Shown: in pieces, positions 13,004 to 23,887 of the stretch
How positions within the stretch are numbered: the first letter of the stretch is position 1
Layout of the letters: every line of letters starts with the position of its first letter
Notes under the pieces: generated by a model
Told to the model about the DNA's origin: nothing
The model's input: the letters and a program-made list of their open reading frames with translations, nothing else
Database searches by the model: none
Assembly: GCF_964019385.1 (NCBI RefSeq)
Contig: NC_088654.1
Span: 26,639,986-26,703,985, forward strand
Direction of reading: 5' to 3'
DNA from: Sycon ciliatum
Taxonomy: Eukaryota > Porifera > Calcarea > Leucosolenida > Sycettidae
DNA length: 64,000 nucleotides
Program-made: the position numbers and the translations under genes

Positions 13004-13038
13004 GAATAACCGGTTGTCTCTATTATTATCATTTTCTG

Positions 13039-13114
<76 letters not shown>

Positions 13115-13353
13115 TCTTCCTCTCCTGGGAAGCTCCTCATGCTCATTCTCCCTTTCTCTGTCCATTTCCCCTTCCTGATGCGTAGACCAACTGTTGAACC
13201 CGAGACCACTAGGTCGGGGGAGGTTGACCTACCTCATCGGCACGCATGCCACGCTCCTCTGTGTTGTCAAAGTTCGCTTGTCCACTTTTGTCTACCTCCC
13301 CTTTTATGTTGCTGGCCAGTGCTTTGTAGTAAAAAAAAAAAAAAAAAAAAAAA
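12186..13353 (+). mobile_element. 5'-truncated LINE copy with TC-rich 3' UTR and poly-A
   Basis: The element covers the RT fragment, a TC microsatellite (about 13037-13104), a 3' UTR and an A-run at 13330-13352. It sits inside S4-type sequence: the left flank (GTATGCAGTC, then CATAAGTCATATA) and right flank (CTTACATGCAAATAGGACG) rejoin into a normal S4 unit like that at 15685-15745. A short AACTT is present at both ends and may be the target duplication. Confidence 0.8.
13037..13104. repeat. TC microsatellite
   Basis: A near-pure CT run just downstream of the LINE stop codon. Confidence 0.95.
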
Positions 13354-13354
13354 C

Positions 13355-16250
13355 TTACATGCAAATAGGACGTGCAATCTTTATTCAGTCTCGAATGAGT
13401 AATATAAGAAATTTCTACCCGCAAAAAACATAAAACCGTGTACGAAGTCAAGAAAGAGCAATATAAAACCAAATCTGCGAAGAAGACAAGACACCTGTAT
13501 ACAATCATGAAAGATCAGTGAAGTGATTTACCTCTGAGCAAGACACGAAACCGGTATGGAGCCATGAAATAGGAAAATAGGAAACTTCAACCTGCACACA
13601 GAACAAGAAAACCGGTATGCAGTCAAGAGAACACAAGAAAGCAAGTTTACGTTTGAACATGACAAGAACCTGTATTCTGTCAGAAAGGAGTAATAATGCT
13701 TTCACTGTGAAACATGCGAAACACCTGTATGCAGTAACGAAAGAATAATAACTTAGCTGAGAACAAGAGGGGAAACCAGGAAGCAGTCCACATGGAGCCA
13801 TAGGACCTTACCTGCAAAAAAGACGTACAATCTATATCCAGCCTCGAAAGAGTCAAACAGGAAACTTCCACCTGCAAGTAAAACAACAAAAAAAGCTGTA
13901 TGAAGTCAAGAAAAGCAAGATACCCGTAGGAAACTTATCTGCGAACAAGACAAGACACCTGTATACAATATTGAAAGATCAATGAAGGGAACTCACGTGT
14001 GAGTAAGCCAGGAAACGTTTTTGGAGAAATGAAATAAGAAAATAGTTAACCTCTACCTCCACAGAAGACAAGACACTTGTATGAAGTCAAGAAAATGCAA
14101 TATAGCACGCTTACCTTTGAAGATGACGAGAACCTGCGTGCAGTCAGGAAGGAGTGATAAAGTAACCTTCTATGCGAAACAGACGAAACACCTGTATGCA
14201 GTAACGAAAGAGTACGTAGAGAACTTAGCTCAGAACAAGACGGGAAACCAGGAAGCAGTCCACAAGGAGCCATAGCAACTCACCTGCAAAAAGGACGTAC
14301 AATCTGTATCCAGCCTCGAAAAGGTCAAACAGGAAACTTCCACCTGCAAGTAAAACAACAAAGAAAGCTGTATGAAGTCAAGAAAAAGCAAGATACCCGT
14401 TGGAAACTTATCTGCGAACAAGACAAGACACCTGTACACAGTATTGAAAGATCAATGGAGGGAGCTCACGTGTGAGTAAGACAAGAAACGTTTTTGGAGA
14501 AATGTAATAAGAAAATAGTTAACCTCTACCTCCACAGAAGACAAGACACTTGTATGAAGTCAAGAAAATGCAATATAGCACGCTTACCCTTGAAGATGAC
14601 GAGAACCTGCGTGCAGTCAGGAAGGAGTGATAAAGTAACCTTCTTTGCGAAACAGACGAAACACCTGCAGTAACGAAAGAGTATGTAGAGAACTTAGCTG
14701 AGAACAAGACGGGAAACCAGGAAGCAGTCCACATGGAGCCATAGAAACTGACCTGCAAAAAAGACGTACAATCTGTATCCAGCCTCGAAAGAGTCAAACA
14801 GGAAACTTCGACCTGCAAGTAAAACAAGAACAAAAACTGTATGAAGTCAAGAAAAGGCAATATACTTCGAAGTAGGAAACTTACCTGCGAACAAGACAAG
14901 ACACCTGTATAAACGACCTACAGTCTGTGTCCAGTCTCAAAAGAGTTGAACAGGAACCTTCTATCTGCAATTTAAACTGAAAGTCCTGTCTGAAGTCAAG
15001 AAAGAGCATTATAGGAAACTTACCTCCGAACAAGAACATACACGTCCTCTATGCAGTCTTGTGAATAAGACGTGAAATCTGAATCCAGTCTCGAAAGAGT
15101 CAAACAGGAAACAAAACAAAAACACCTGTATGAATTCAAGAAAGAGAAATATAGAAAACTTATTTGGGAACAAGGAAAGATACATGGACACCATCTTCAA
15201 CGGTCAATGAAGGGAACTCACCTGTGAGCAAGACAAGAAACTTGTTTGGAGCCATGAAGTAATATGGTGTACTTCTAAGCGCACACTGGAAACGAACCCT
15301 ATATACAGTCAAGAGTATACGATATAAGAAGCTTACTTTTGAACATGACGAGACCCTGTGTGCAGTCTAGGCATTGCCGGATAATGCTCGAAAAGGTGGC
15401 AGATTCGGCTCGAAAAGCAGTGAAATTGGCAGAACCATACAAACCTTATGCCGGGCAATTCCTCGAATTCTGCTCCATTTCTTTATCCACATACCAAGCA
15501 TGCATAAAAATCACCAGAAAAAGTATCAAATTCTGCCAATTTATCTGCCGGCATTATCCACAAAGGCCTAGTGCAGTCGGGAAGGAGACATAATTATAGG
15601 ATCCTTCTCTGCGAAACAGAAGAAATACTTGTATTCAGTTAAAAGAAAGAGCATACAGGAATACTAACTGGTACGGAGACGAGAAAACTATATGCAGTCA
15701 TGCATAAGCCATATAGGAACGTACCTGCACATGGGACGTGTAATCTGTATGCAGTCATCCATAAGCCATATAGGAACTACTTAGCTGCAAATGGGACGTG
15801 TAATCTGTATGCAGTCTCGAAAGAGTCATAATTATAGGAAACCGCCTGCGAACAAGACAAAAACCTGTATGAGGTCAAGAAAGAGCAATATAGGATACTT
15901 ACATGCGAACAAGACAAGGCACTTGTAGACACTCTGACTCATGAAAGATCAGTGAAGGGAACTCATCTGGGAGCAAGCCATGAAACTTGTATGAAGCCAT
16001 CAAATATGAAAATAGGAAACCTCTGCCTGCACAGAAACAAAACACTTGTATGCAGTCAAGAAAATACAACAATTATAGGAAGCTTACGTTTGAACATGAC
16101 GGGGACCTGTAAGCAGTTGGGAAGGAGTAATAGTTATAGGAATCTTCTCTCCCAAACAGGCGAAATACCTGTATGCAGTAACGAGAGAGCATGGTGAAAA
16201 CTGAACTGAGAACAAGACCGGACAACGGTATGCAGTAAAAAAAAAGAGCT
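13355..16250 (-). repeat. S4 array: ~57-70 bp units with splice-site-like core
   Basis: Diverged tandem units read on the plus strand as AACTTACCTGCGAACAAGAC, then AGACACCTGTATGCAGTC, then GAAAGAGCAATATAGGA. On the minus strand each carries a pyrimidine-rich run, CAG and GTAAGT (CTTGTTCGCAGGTAAGT), i.e. a merged 3' and 5' splice-site consensus. Units form a higher-order repeat: the CTCTACCTCC variant at 14051 recurs at 14524, 473 bp later, with all intervening units in the same order. No open frame spans units. A fragment also lies at 12103-12184, left of the LINE insertion. Whether these sites are used is unknown. Confidence 0.85.
15368..15570. mobile_element. hAT-type MITE with 8-bp target duplication
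   Basis: A 203-bp insertion inside an S4 unit. The ends are TAGGCATTGCCGGATAATGC on the left and the imperfect inverse GCCGGCATTATCC...GGCCTA on the right. The 8-bp sequence GTGCAGTC flanks both sides (15360-15367, 15571-15578), and removing the insert restores a normal S4 unit. The ends resemble those of the element at 31604-32129. There is no transposase. Confidence 0.85.
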
Positions 16251-16914
16251 ATTATATGCAGTCGACTTTGCTTATAAAGACCCACGGGGCAGCGCGACAT
16301 CAGAAACGTGTCCTTATTCGCGAAGTGTCCTTACACCCGAAGTCTCATTATATGTATTCCAGCAACACACGTAGTCTAGTTCTCTGATGACATTGACCAC
16401 GGAAGTGTTGCCAGTGTACAGTTATGTGTGTACGTGTGGGTGCTTGATTCTTCACAGGGCGCCGTGAAGCCCTACACCTGGGAACGCCGGGCTGCGAAAG
16501 GGTGCAAGGCGCGAATTTGCGTGCCATCCTTGGATTTCACTCAGCAAGAACACAGAGAATAAAGGACCTCCAGCGGAGAAAAAAAGCAGCTACCTGCACT
16601 GAGCTCCACATTCACAGTCGTCACGTTTAGCTGTGGATTCCTGCAGTGACACTTACCCTTCACTGTTCTTTCTCAGGCGGTAGAACGCACGTTATGGCAA
16701 GTATCCAGAACCATTTTCGACGTCTCACATACGAATGAAACGTGCCACAGGAGTGATAGTTGGTACAGCACTGTACTTGCACTTTCTATTACTTTCTATC
16801 AATCCTCTTTCACGCCTTGCTCAGCCATAGTATCTCAGATGGAATTACCAGAGCTACTGCGCCCCCACACGTCCACCACAAACTACTAGTGGCCAGTATT
16901 GACATCAACAAAAT
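16251..16914. other. Unassigned interval within S4
   Basis: Non-repetitive sequence of about 660 bp interrupting S4. There is no long open frame, no inverted termini and no motif I recognise. Confidence 0.5.
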
Positions 16915-17685
16915 GATAACTTAGCTCACAACAAGACGGGGAAAGTGTATGCAGGCCAACAGGAGCTGTATTATAGGATCTTACCTGTCCAAAGGCGTAA
17001 CATCTGTATGCAGTCTCGAAAGAGACATCATTGGAAACTTCTACCTGTAAACAAGACAACTATACCAGTACTTAGAGTAATATTTGAAAACCTCTAGCTG
17101 CAAACAAGACAAGAAGCCTGTATTCAATGTAGAAAGAGCAAAATAGGAAACTGTCGTGCCAACAACACAAGACACCTGTGTACAGTCATGAAAGATCAAT
17201 GAAGGGAACTTACCTGTGAGCAAGAGAAAATCCTGTTTGGAGCCATGAAAATAATAATATTGAAAATGAGAAAATCGCCTGCACACAAGACGAGTCACTT
17301 GTATGCAGTTCGGAAAATGCATAATAGGAAGCCTACCTGTGAACGTGACGAGAAATCTGCATGCAGTCAGGAAAGAGTATTATAGGAATCTCAGCAGCGA
17401 AAAAGACGAAACCCCTGTAACTGAGAACATTACGAAAAACTGTGTGCATTCAAGAAAGAGCTGGAAAGGAAACGTATCTGTGAACAAGACGAGACACCGT
17501 AGGCTCCTATTTTCAGTCCTGAAAAAGCTGGATAGTAAACGTACCTGCGAGAAAAACAAGAGACTTGTAGGCAGTCAAGAAAACACAACAATTATAAGGA
17601 GCTTACCTGTGAACAAGACGAGAAGCCTGTGTGCAATCAGGAAAGAGTAAAATTGGAACCTTGTCCGCGAAAAGGGCGAGAAACC
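16915..17685 (-). repeat. S4 array, continued
   Basis: More S4 units (for example CTTACCTGTGAGCAAGAG at 17209 and CTTACCTGTGAACAAGACG at 17603), more diverged than the 14-kb block. It ends at a TTA microsatellite around 17690. Confidence 0.8.
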
Positions 17686-18304
17686 TGTATTATTATTATT
17701 ATTATTTTGCTTGTTCGCGTTGGCATCAACCTGCATAAACCAGGTATAAAGCCTTCGCTTAAGCTGCCATAAAAAAGAAAGCTCATCCTTAGCGAGAGGG
17801 CTAGAGGGAAATATAACGATAACGAGATACAGAATACAAAGAAATCCAATGAGTTCAACATACAATTCAAAACAAGAAAGAAAGGAAAGAAAGCCGAATC
17901 TACCGATTGATCCATCAATCGACAAAGGGGACTAATCCATTATTGTTGCAAAGTAGAAGCTGATTGTAGTTGCAGATCTCCAGACCAGGGCCAGCATATT
18001 GCCGATTCTGGATAGGTCTCTGCAGCATTTGATGTGGTAATTATCATAATTGTTGATAAAATTGTTAGAGTATCTAGAGTATCTAGTATCTAGAGTATCT
18101 AGTGTGTTAAGGGTATCTAGTGTAATTGTATCCGTTATTATTGTTAAGGGTATCTATTGTAATTGTATAACTTCAGCCATTACACACATCACACATTAGT
18201 TCCTTCCACTTTCGACGATCCTGGGCGAGCTGCCTCAGTGCAACGAGATCCTCGTGTGATGTGAGGGAGTTTGTGGATCTGGAATTTTTCAGGTCGTTGT
18301 TGAT
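17686..18304. other. Interval with short tandem TATCTAG repeats
   Basis: Begins with an ATT run (17689-17706). Around 18065-18175 it holds several copies of AGTATCTAG and two copies of a longer unit starting TTAAGGGTATCTA and ending GTAATTGTA. No gene is recognised. Confidence 0.5.
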
Positions 18305-18560
18305 GGATCAACCTGTATGCAGTAACGAAAGAGCATACAGAAAACGTAACTGAGAACAAGACGAGAAACCTGTATGCAGTAACGAAAGAGCATACAGAAA
18401 ACGTAACTGAGAACAAGACGAGAAAACTGTATGCAGTCAAGGAAGAGCAGTACATGTATAGGAAACTTACCAGCGAATAAGACAGAGAAATCCGTATGCA
18501 GTCTCGAAAGCGTCATAACTATACTGGTAGCAAACGTGTACCTGCGAACAAGAGAGCAAT
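18305..18560 (-). repeat. S4 array, last block
   Basis: Three or four S4 units, two of them nearly identical 57-bp copies (units around 18300-18425). Joins the MITE and family-D duplication to the right. Confidence 0.8.
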
Positions 18561-18596
18561 ATGAGTAAAATGAGTTCTCTAGTTGATTCAAATGGG

Positions 18597-18809
18597 GGTA
18601 AAAACTAAAAACACACCTGGCACAGTGGCAGTATGGCGGTAAATACATACCTGCCCTCACACGCTCTCTAGGCTGCAAAGTTTTTCTAGCACAGAGCTCT
18701 CCTTCCCACCACCACCACCAGCACACCATCAGTTCGCGCCTGGCGCCTAGTCGATGCATGGCTATCCGACATAGCAGGCTGGGCCATACTGCCAGGTGTG
18801 TGTTTTACC
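18597..18809. mobile_element. MITE with ~20-bp inverted termini, copy 1
   Basis: The left end (GGTAAAAAC, then ACACCTGGCA and GGCAGTAT) pairs with the right end (ATACTGCCAGGTGTGTG, then TTTTACC). A second copy, with the same surroundings, lies at 28132-28340. No transposase and no clear target duplication. Confidence 0.6.
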
Positions 18810-19027
18810 AAAAGTTGAATCAAGCATAAGTACTGCTGCATTGGTGTCTTCAACTGCATATCTCATGAATATTCTACCTTCGAAAAAGACGAGAAACGAA
18901 CTTGCCAGCAGTAAAGGAAACTTCTAGCTGCGAACAAGACAAGCAGACCTCCACCCGTAATCCGAGCATGCATTACAGTCTATGCACAGTTGAGTCACAG
19001 TGTACAGTGGATACATAATCATTCGTA

Positions 19028-19900
19028 TACTGAGCTTGGTGCTAGGCTGGTTGTTCTACCGCTAAACTCTTTGGCGTCCATAACTACTGCACTGTACGCC
19101 AACACATTGTCATACTGAGCTTGATGAGCTTGATTCTACGCTGTTCGCTCTTCCGCGCTACATTATGTGGCGCCAGACATTACTGCAATGTACGCCCACA
19201 CGTCCCCCAACTAGTAAGTTACAGGGCAGTATAGCTGATATCAAATGCCGTCAAACGTTCTGAAGACGTTCGCAGAGCGACTGCTCGTACATGTAGTGAG
19301 TTTTAGGTACACCTTTCCATCTAAGATACTTCTAATGGATCTCGCTAAGTGTGTATTGTGATAATAGTAATCACTCAGCTGAAGCACACGGTTTCAGCCA
19401 GTTGGAAAAGAAATTCTGAGAACTTCCTAGTGAAGGAGATAACAAACAGAACTTATTCAGTGCAGCTGTTCAGCAGTCCTTCAGTTCTTCCAGTGTCCAA
19501 GAACGTCCAGCCTATCCTTCATAAACATGTACATGCACAGACAGAAACACGAGCAGTTGCTGTTTCCTAACTCTGAGTTTCACGAACTGAATCGATCATT
19601 AGACGAAAATTTAACCAGTAATAGAAATTAATGTACATACAGGTAGCGGCACTTGTCTTCCGCAATCTTGGAATACTCAAAATCTCCAATTGAACAACAC
19701 GTGTGGCCTTTTTCTCCTTCTACTATTGCCTCAAATTTCCACGGTTTCCTTTCCTAAAGAATGGCGTTGTAACTTGACTGTATTATTAGTAGCCTGTACG
19801 CTACAATAAACTGTTACATTCATATTGACACAAAATTAGCTGTGCGTGTTCTACAAAAGTCAAAGAAATACAGACAGCAGAGCTAACCTTTCTCAACGCG
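19028..19900. repeat. Dispersed repeat family D, copy 3
   Basis: Continuous copy including the block from ACTGAGCTTGGTGCTAGG to TTTCACGAACTGAATCGATC and beyond. It preserves an empty version of the target (GAGAACTTCCTAGTGAAGG near 19420) that is split by the Penelope-like insertion in the 28-kb copy. Together with 18560-19027 it forms a segmental duplicate of 28100-28897 plus 30709-31230. Confidence 0.8.
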
Positions 19901-20287
19901 AAGAATGTAGTTATGGTGTCACGGGTACGTTTACAGCTACTATACTCCCAGCTGTAGCACGTATTGAGAGCTGATGTGCGGGGGGAGTGCGGCGCCCACA
20001 TATCTTCCACTTGAACTCTGAGCTTCATGCAGCGCTAGGCAATCATCAAACACTTGAACTGATACTCGGATCTACCCAGCAGTATGCTTATGATAGCACC
20101 CGCTACGACTGGTACGACCATGGTCGTACCACTTTTCGAAAAGCGTGGTCCGCCCGAAACGTGCAAAACCGTAATAAAAAAATCAGGATCCATCGATGCA
20201 TAAGCACCCTTCCAAAACCCCTCCTACGCCCCTGTTATCAACACATAGCCTTAGGGCCATACTCGTAAGCATAAACAAAGTCAGCGC
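19901..20287. other. Interval with a perfect 22-bp palindrome
   Basis: No gene seen. 20110-20131 is a perfect 22-bp palindrome centred on CCATGG. Confidence 0.5.
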
Positions 20288-20347
20288 TAAATCTGGTGAC
20301 GTAATTTTTGGGGAAAAAGCTGGCTCAGGCCAACGTCACCGGATTTA
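20288..20347. repeat. 60-bp foldback sequence
   Basis: The first 15 bases (TAAATCTGGTGACGT) pair with the last 15 (ACGTCACCGGATTTA) with one mismatch. A TTA microsatellite follows. Confidence 0.65.
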
Positions 20348-20431
20348 TCATTATTATTATTATTATTTGTAGTCAAGTGGTTTGCTTCATTGTCCGAAGA
20401 GTGCTCAATACCCATGTAGGGCAGAGCCTTG

Positions 20432-20574
20432 TACACAAGAGAGAGATTGGAAGCTTTGTTACAACTCTGAGTTTCACGTATTACTAAGATCATCAGGCAG
20501 GGGGGTTCCCTGATGATCGTAGTAATACTTGAAACTCAGAGTTGTAACAAAGCATCCAATCTCTCTCTTGTGTA
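20432..20574. repeat. Long palindrome P1 (143 bp)
   Basis: The left arm (TACACAAGAGAGAGATTGG onward) is repeated in reverse complement on the right (ending CTCTCTCTTGTGTA), with a few mismatches and a G-run at the centre near 20503. The left arm plus the preceding ~60 bp (from GTGGTTTGCTTCATTGTCC) is also present at 26470-26570, where another palindrome has formed. Confidence 0.85.
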
Positions 20575-20607
20575 TTATTATTTGTATTTGTCCGTTGGGA
20601 CCATCTT

Positions 20608-20695
20608 GTAGCAACGCGTATAGCCGATTGGTTTGCAGTCATGTCTGCGAATCATGAGGTTCATAGCAAAACCTGCGCTGGTAACAGGGAGTGTG
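20608..20695 (+). ncRNA. tRNA-derived SINE head (probable)
   Basis: The sequence TATAGCCGATTGGTTTGCAG matches a Pol III A box with D-arm; CATGTCTGCGAATCATG can form an anticodon arm; GAGGTTCATAGC is a weak B box. It lacks a clean acceptor stem, so it is a SINE head and not a working tRNA gene. The 3' end is undefined. Confidence 0.45.
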
Positions 20696-20911
20696 TTTAG
20701 TGCGGCGCTGGAAGATCTAGTCCATGTAGCGAGTTTTAAGTACACGGTTACATGATGATGTTAGTTTGACAGCATGAAACAAGGTGGAGGACACTGTGTT
20801 CGCAAACAGTCACCTTACTAGAACTACATCCATCCACGGTTGGTAGAGCCCCGGTCCGTTGGGACCATCTGAACCATAATTATGGGTGTTGAACCCGGTT
20901 CTATAATACAC

Positions 20912-21047
20912 ACTGCTGGCAACTGAAATCCGACCCCTGAGCGGTGCGCTCACATCGCAAAGACCCAACACGGGATGGTGAAACTAGGAAACAGATATCG
21001 CTATAATGTGAACCCACCGCTCAGGTGGTCGGATTTCAGTTGCCAGC
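20912..21047. repeat. Inverted repeat, ~30-bp arms
   Basis: The left arm begins CTGGCAACTGAAATCCGACC; the right arm ends GGTCGGATTTCAGTTGCCAG. The arms also share the GAGCGGT/ACCGCTC sequence inside. Spacer is about 75 bp. Probably a foldback element. 21048-21721 holds nothing I recognise. Confidence 0.75.
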
Positions 21048-21721
21048 GTGACTGTAGCATTGGGTTATAGAATACCACTACTACATGGTCTAGCTTTGGG
21101 AAAGGGCTACAAGTACATGTGACATCTCCAAAGTGATAACGAGTTGAGCAAGACGCACACAGGCTAGTACGGGTGGATCCGACTATATGTCCAGTGCAAG
21201 AATAGTAACTTTCATTTTTCACTCACAAAGCAACTGCTCAGTACATGGGGTAGTGGTTTACCAGAGCAATCACACTCACCACCATAGTGGTTTTCCAGAA
21301 ATGAGTAGAAGCAAAAAACCACACTCGCAGCCACATAATAGATAAATAGCCGAAAAACATCTAAATCCATCAAAGAACAGCCAGCAAGCGGGAGAAAAGG
21401 CCGTAAAATCAAGTGGAACAACATGGCCAGTGGTGAGCATGGGTGAGTGGGCAGCAGGGGAGCGCCTGAAAACAAGGACTCCCTACATTCCTAGCCGCGA
21501 CCGCTCAACCGGGCTAGAGGAAAAACACCGCGGCCTTTCGGCCAAAAAAACCTTTCTATTTCAATAATTCCTGCCCCGCTGCCAGTCGGACCCAAGAATA
21601 GAGACAGCAAGAAATGGTATGTAATATCCAGTGTATGTCACAATCATAAGCCACACACATTGGCATAGAATATCAAGAAGGACAGCGGAAGACCCCCATG
21701 AAACCAGGGTGGGCGGGCACC

Positions 21722-22773
21722 TTAAGGTGGCAGACTACCCAAAAATTCGCTGAAAATCGAATTTGTAAATTCATATTGAGTGCTACGTCAGTTGAAAGAG
21801 CATGAGTAGCTGCAAATTCTCTGAAAATTGTGTCCCTATCTGACCAGTCGTTCAAGAGTTATGGCCGAAAATGTGCCCTTGCAAGGAAAGAATTTTTTTG
21901 TTGCATGCTGTCATTTGTTGGCAGCACTGTATTTGAATGTGAGCAGACCGTGCGCAACTTGTCGTATTATGGAAACACGCGAAAGTGTGCAGAATTTTGC
22001 CCCAAGTCCAAAAAAGTCCAAAAAATCACGTTAAAAACCACGTATTGGGCTGCACGGCGGCGGGCGAAGCCCGCCGCCGTGCAGCAGGACTTTTGCCAGC
22101 ACCCTCGTGACGTTGCAGATATGTGGCTTGATTATTGTAGTTGACGTTGATTTAGTGACTTTGGCAAGTTTGAGTCGTGTCAAGAAGTCAGGTAGGATTC
22201 AGTACTAGGCAGTAGTGAAACGTGAGTGGCAGTCTTTGCCGGTTTCTGAGGGAATCCTGGATTTGGTGTGCAGCGCCGTGGAAATGGCTTGCTGTGGAGG
22301 TCCCAGCACTGGATGTTGTATCAAAGGTACGACCTCGTAGCACACCCTAAACCTAAAAAATTCAAAAATTGACTTGGGTCTGTGGGAGTCCGCGAGAGAA
22401 CGCCCACTCGTTCCGTTGTGACAGATTCCAGGGCCACGTTGAGGGGCCCTACCCCACCACCCATGGCTGCTTCTGGACTTGTTTTAGGTTTGGGTCCCGC
22501 GCACGGACAGAATGGGCACGAAAATGTGAAAAAAATGTAAATGCATTTGTTTGGCTCCTGGGTGGCTCGCACACCGTGGCACTATGCCGGAAATTTGAGT
22601 TTGTCCGGCCTGGAAAGCCTGTCAGTGAGGCGCAAGAACTTGTAAATCATGTCCTGAGGGCCAGCATAGTGGCAGGAGTGTGTGGTCAAAATTTCACTCA
22701 AATCCACTGAGAAACACCAAAGTTACGGTCAATTGAATGCCATATGAAATTTATGGGTAGGCTGCCCCCTTAA
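21722..22773. mobile_element. TTAA-flanked non-autonomous element A, copy 1
   Basis: Inverted ends, TTAAGGTGGCAGACTACCCA on the left and TGGGTAGGCTGCCCCCTTAA on the right, are each bounded by TTAA, the target of piggyBac-like transposases. At 1052 bp it has no transposase. It contains a GC-rich hairpin at 22049-22083. A second copy lies in inverse orientation at 26641-27984. Element B starts in the same TTAA that ends this copy. Confidence 0.8.
22049..22083. repeat. GC-rich perfect hairpin in element A
   Basis: A 16-bp perfect stem (CTGCACGGCGGCGGGC) with a 3-base GAA loop. The second copy of element A (27633-27667) keeps the structure with a few mismatches. Confidence 0.9.
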
Positions 22774-23637
22774 AGGGGAAGTATACCCTAAAATCAAATT
22801 TTCACCAGTTGTAGTCTTTGGGGTGCTGAGTCGAATGGTCTTGGTCCGAGGAAGCTGAGACGCTCCCTTCCTACTTGAATCCCAATCGAACTCGCGCACT
22901 TCCACCGAAACTGGGTGACTGCGGCCTGCTAGATGGGATTTGTATGCAAAATGTCACTAAAAGCGCCATTTCGTTCTTATAAAAGCACGGATGACCGCGA
23001 TTGGCCCATATGTTGTAGTCTTTTGGACGCTGAGTCGACTGGTTTTGGTCCGAAAAGGCTGCGATGCAGCGTTCCTCCTTTATTCCCAATCGAACATGGT
23101 TGAACAAGCGGTCACGTGCTCCTGCGTACACCAGTCACCTGGTCACCGTGCCTGCAGGGTACAACTTACTAGCCTGTTTGACCTTTTTTGGTTGCAGTCC
23201 TGTCACTCGAGTTGAACTCGAGTTGAACCTTGGTGTGAAAGTTGTCGCCTGCTGGCGCGGTGACCAGGTGATTTGGGCACCCAGGAGCACGTGACCGCTT
23301 GTTCAACCATGTTCGATTGGGAATAAAGGAGGAACGCTGCATCGCAGCCTTTTCGGACCAAAACCAGTCGACTCAGCGTCCAAAAGACTACAACATATGG
23401 GCCAATCGCGGTCATCCGTGCTTTTATAAGAACGAAATGGCGCTTTTAGTGACATTTTGCATACAAATCCCCATCTAGTAGGGCGCAGTCACCCAGTTTC
23501 GGTGGAAGTGCGCGAGTTCGATTGGGATTCAAGTAGGAAGGGAGCGTCGCAGCTTCCTCGGACCAAGACCATTCGACTCAGCACCCAGAAGACTACAACT
23601 GGTGAAAATTTGATTTTAGGGTATACTTCCCCTTTAA
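22770..23637. mobile_element. TTAA-flanked long-palindrome element B
   Basis: 868 bp from TTAA (22770-22773) to TTAA (23634-23637). The ends read TTAAAGGGGAAGTATACCCT and the inverse AGGGTATACTTCCCCTTTAA. Almost the whole element is a palindrome: arms of about 390 bp differ by scattered mismatches and short indels around a centre near 23205-23223 with CTCGAGTTGAACTCGAG. It is a foldback MITE of probable piggyBac affinity. No coding role. Confidence 0.9.
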
Positions 23638-23887
23638 CTACCAAGAGGAAAAACAAAGACCACGATGGCAGGTTCAATGGAGTTGCTCAGAACAAGAGAA
23701 AACGCATGAAAATATTTGCGTGCGAAAAATACGTTTTTTGCACTCTTTCACTACGCTCAGCTGTGAAAAAACAAAAACGTTCACAGCTCTGTCGTTACAT
23801 CAAGAGGATAGAACAGTAGCAATACAAGAAGTAGCAATGATACCGTATGTCCACTACGCTGCATAATTATTATTTCTATAGGAATGA
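23638..23887. other. Spacer between element B and the methyltransferase gene
   Basis: 250 bp with no recognisable gene. On the minus strand it is the 3' flank of the methyltransferase pseudogene; no clear AATAAA follows the stop. Confidence 0.4.

Noticed and set aside
13505-14899. Minus-strand frames of 70-126 codons in S4 (Phe/Leu/Cys rich)
   Set aside because: Repeat-derived, broken at unit boundaries, different frames in neighbouring units.
20608-20695. Functional tRNA gene
   Set aside because: A-box and anticodon-arm likeness only; no paired acceptor stem and a poor B box, so a SINE head is more likely.
22369-22710. 113-codon frame inside element A, partly kept in copy 2 (26707-26991)
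   Set aside because: The two copies differ at amino-acid-changing positions, the frame is cut differently in each, and it resembles no transposase; likely chance.
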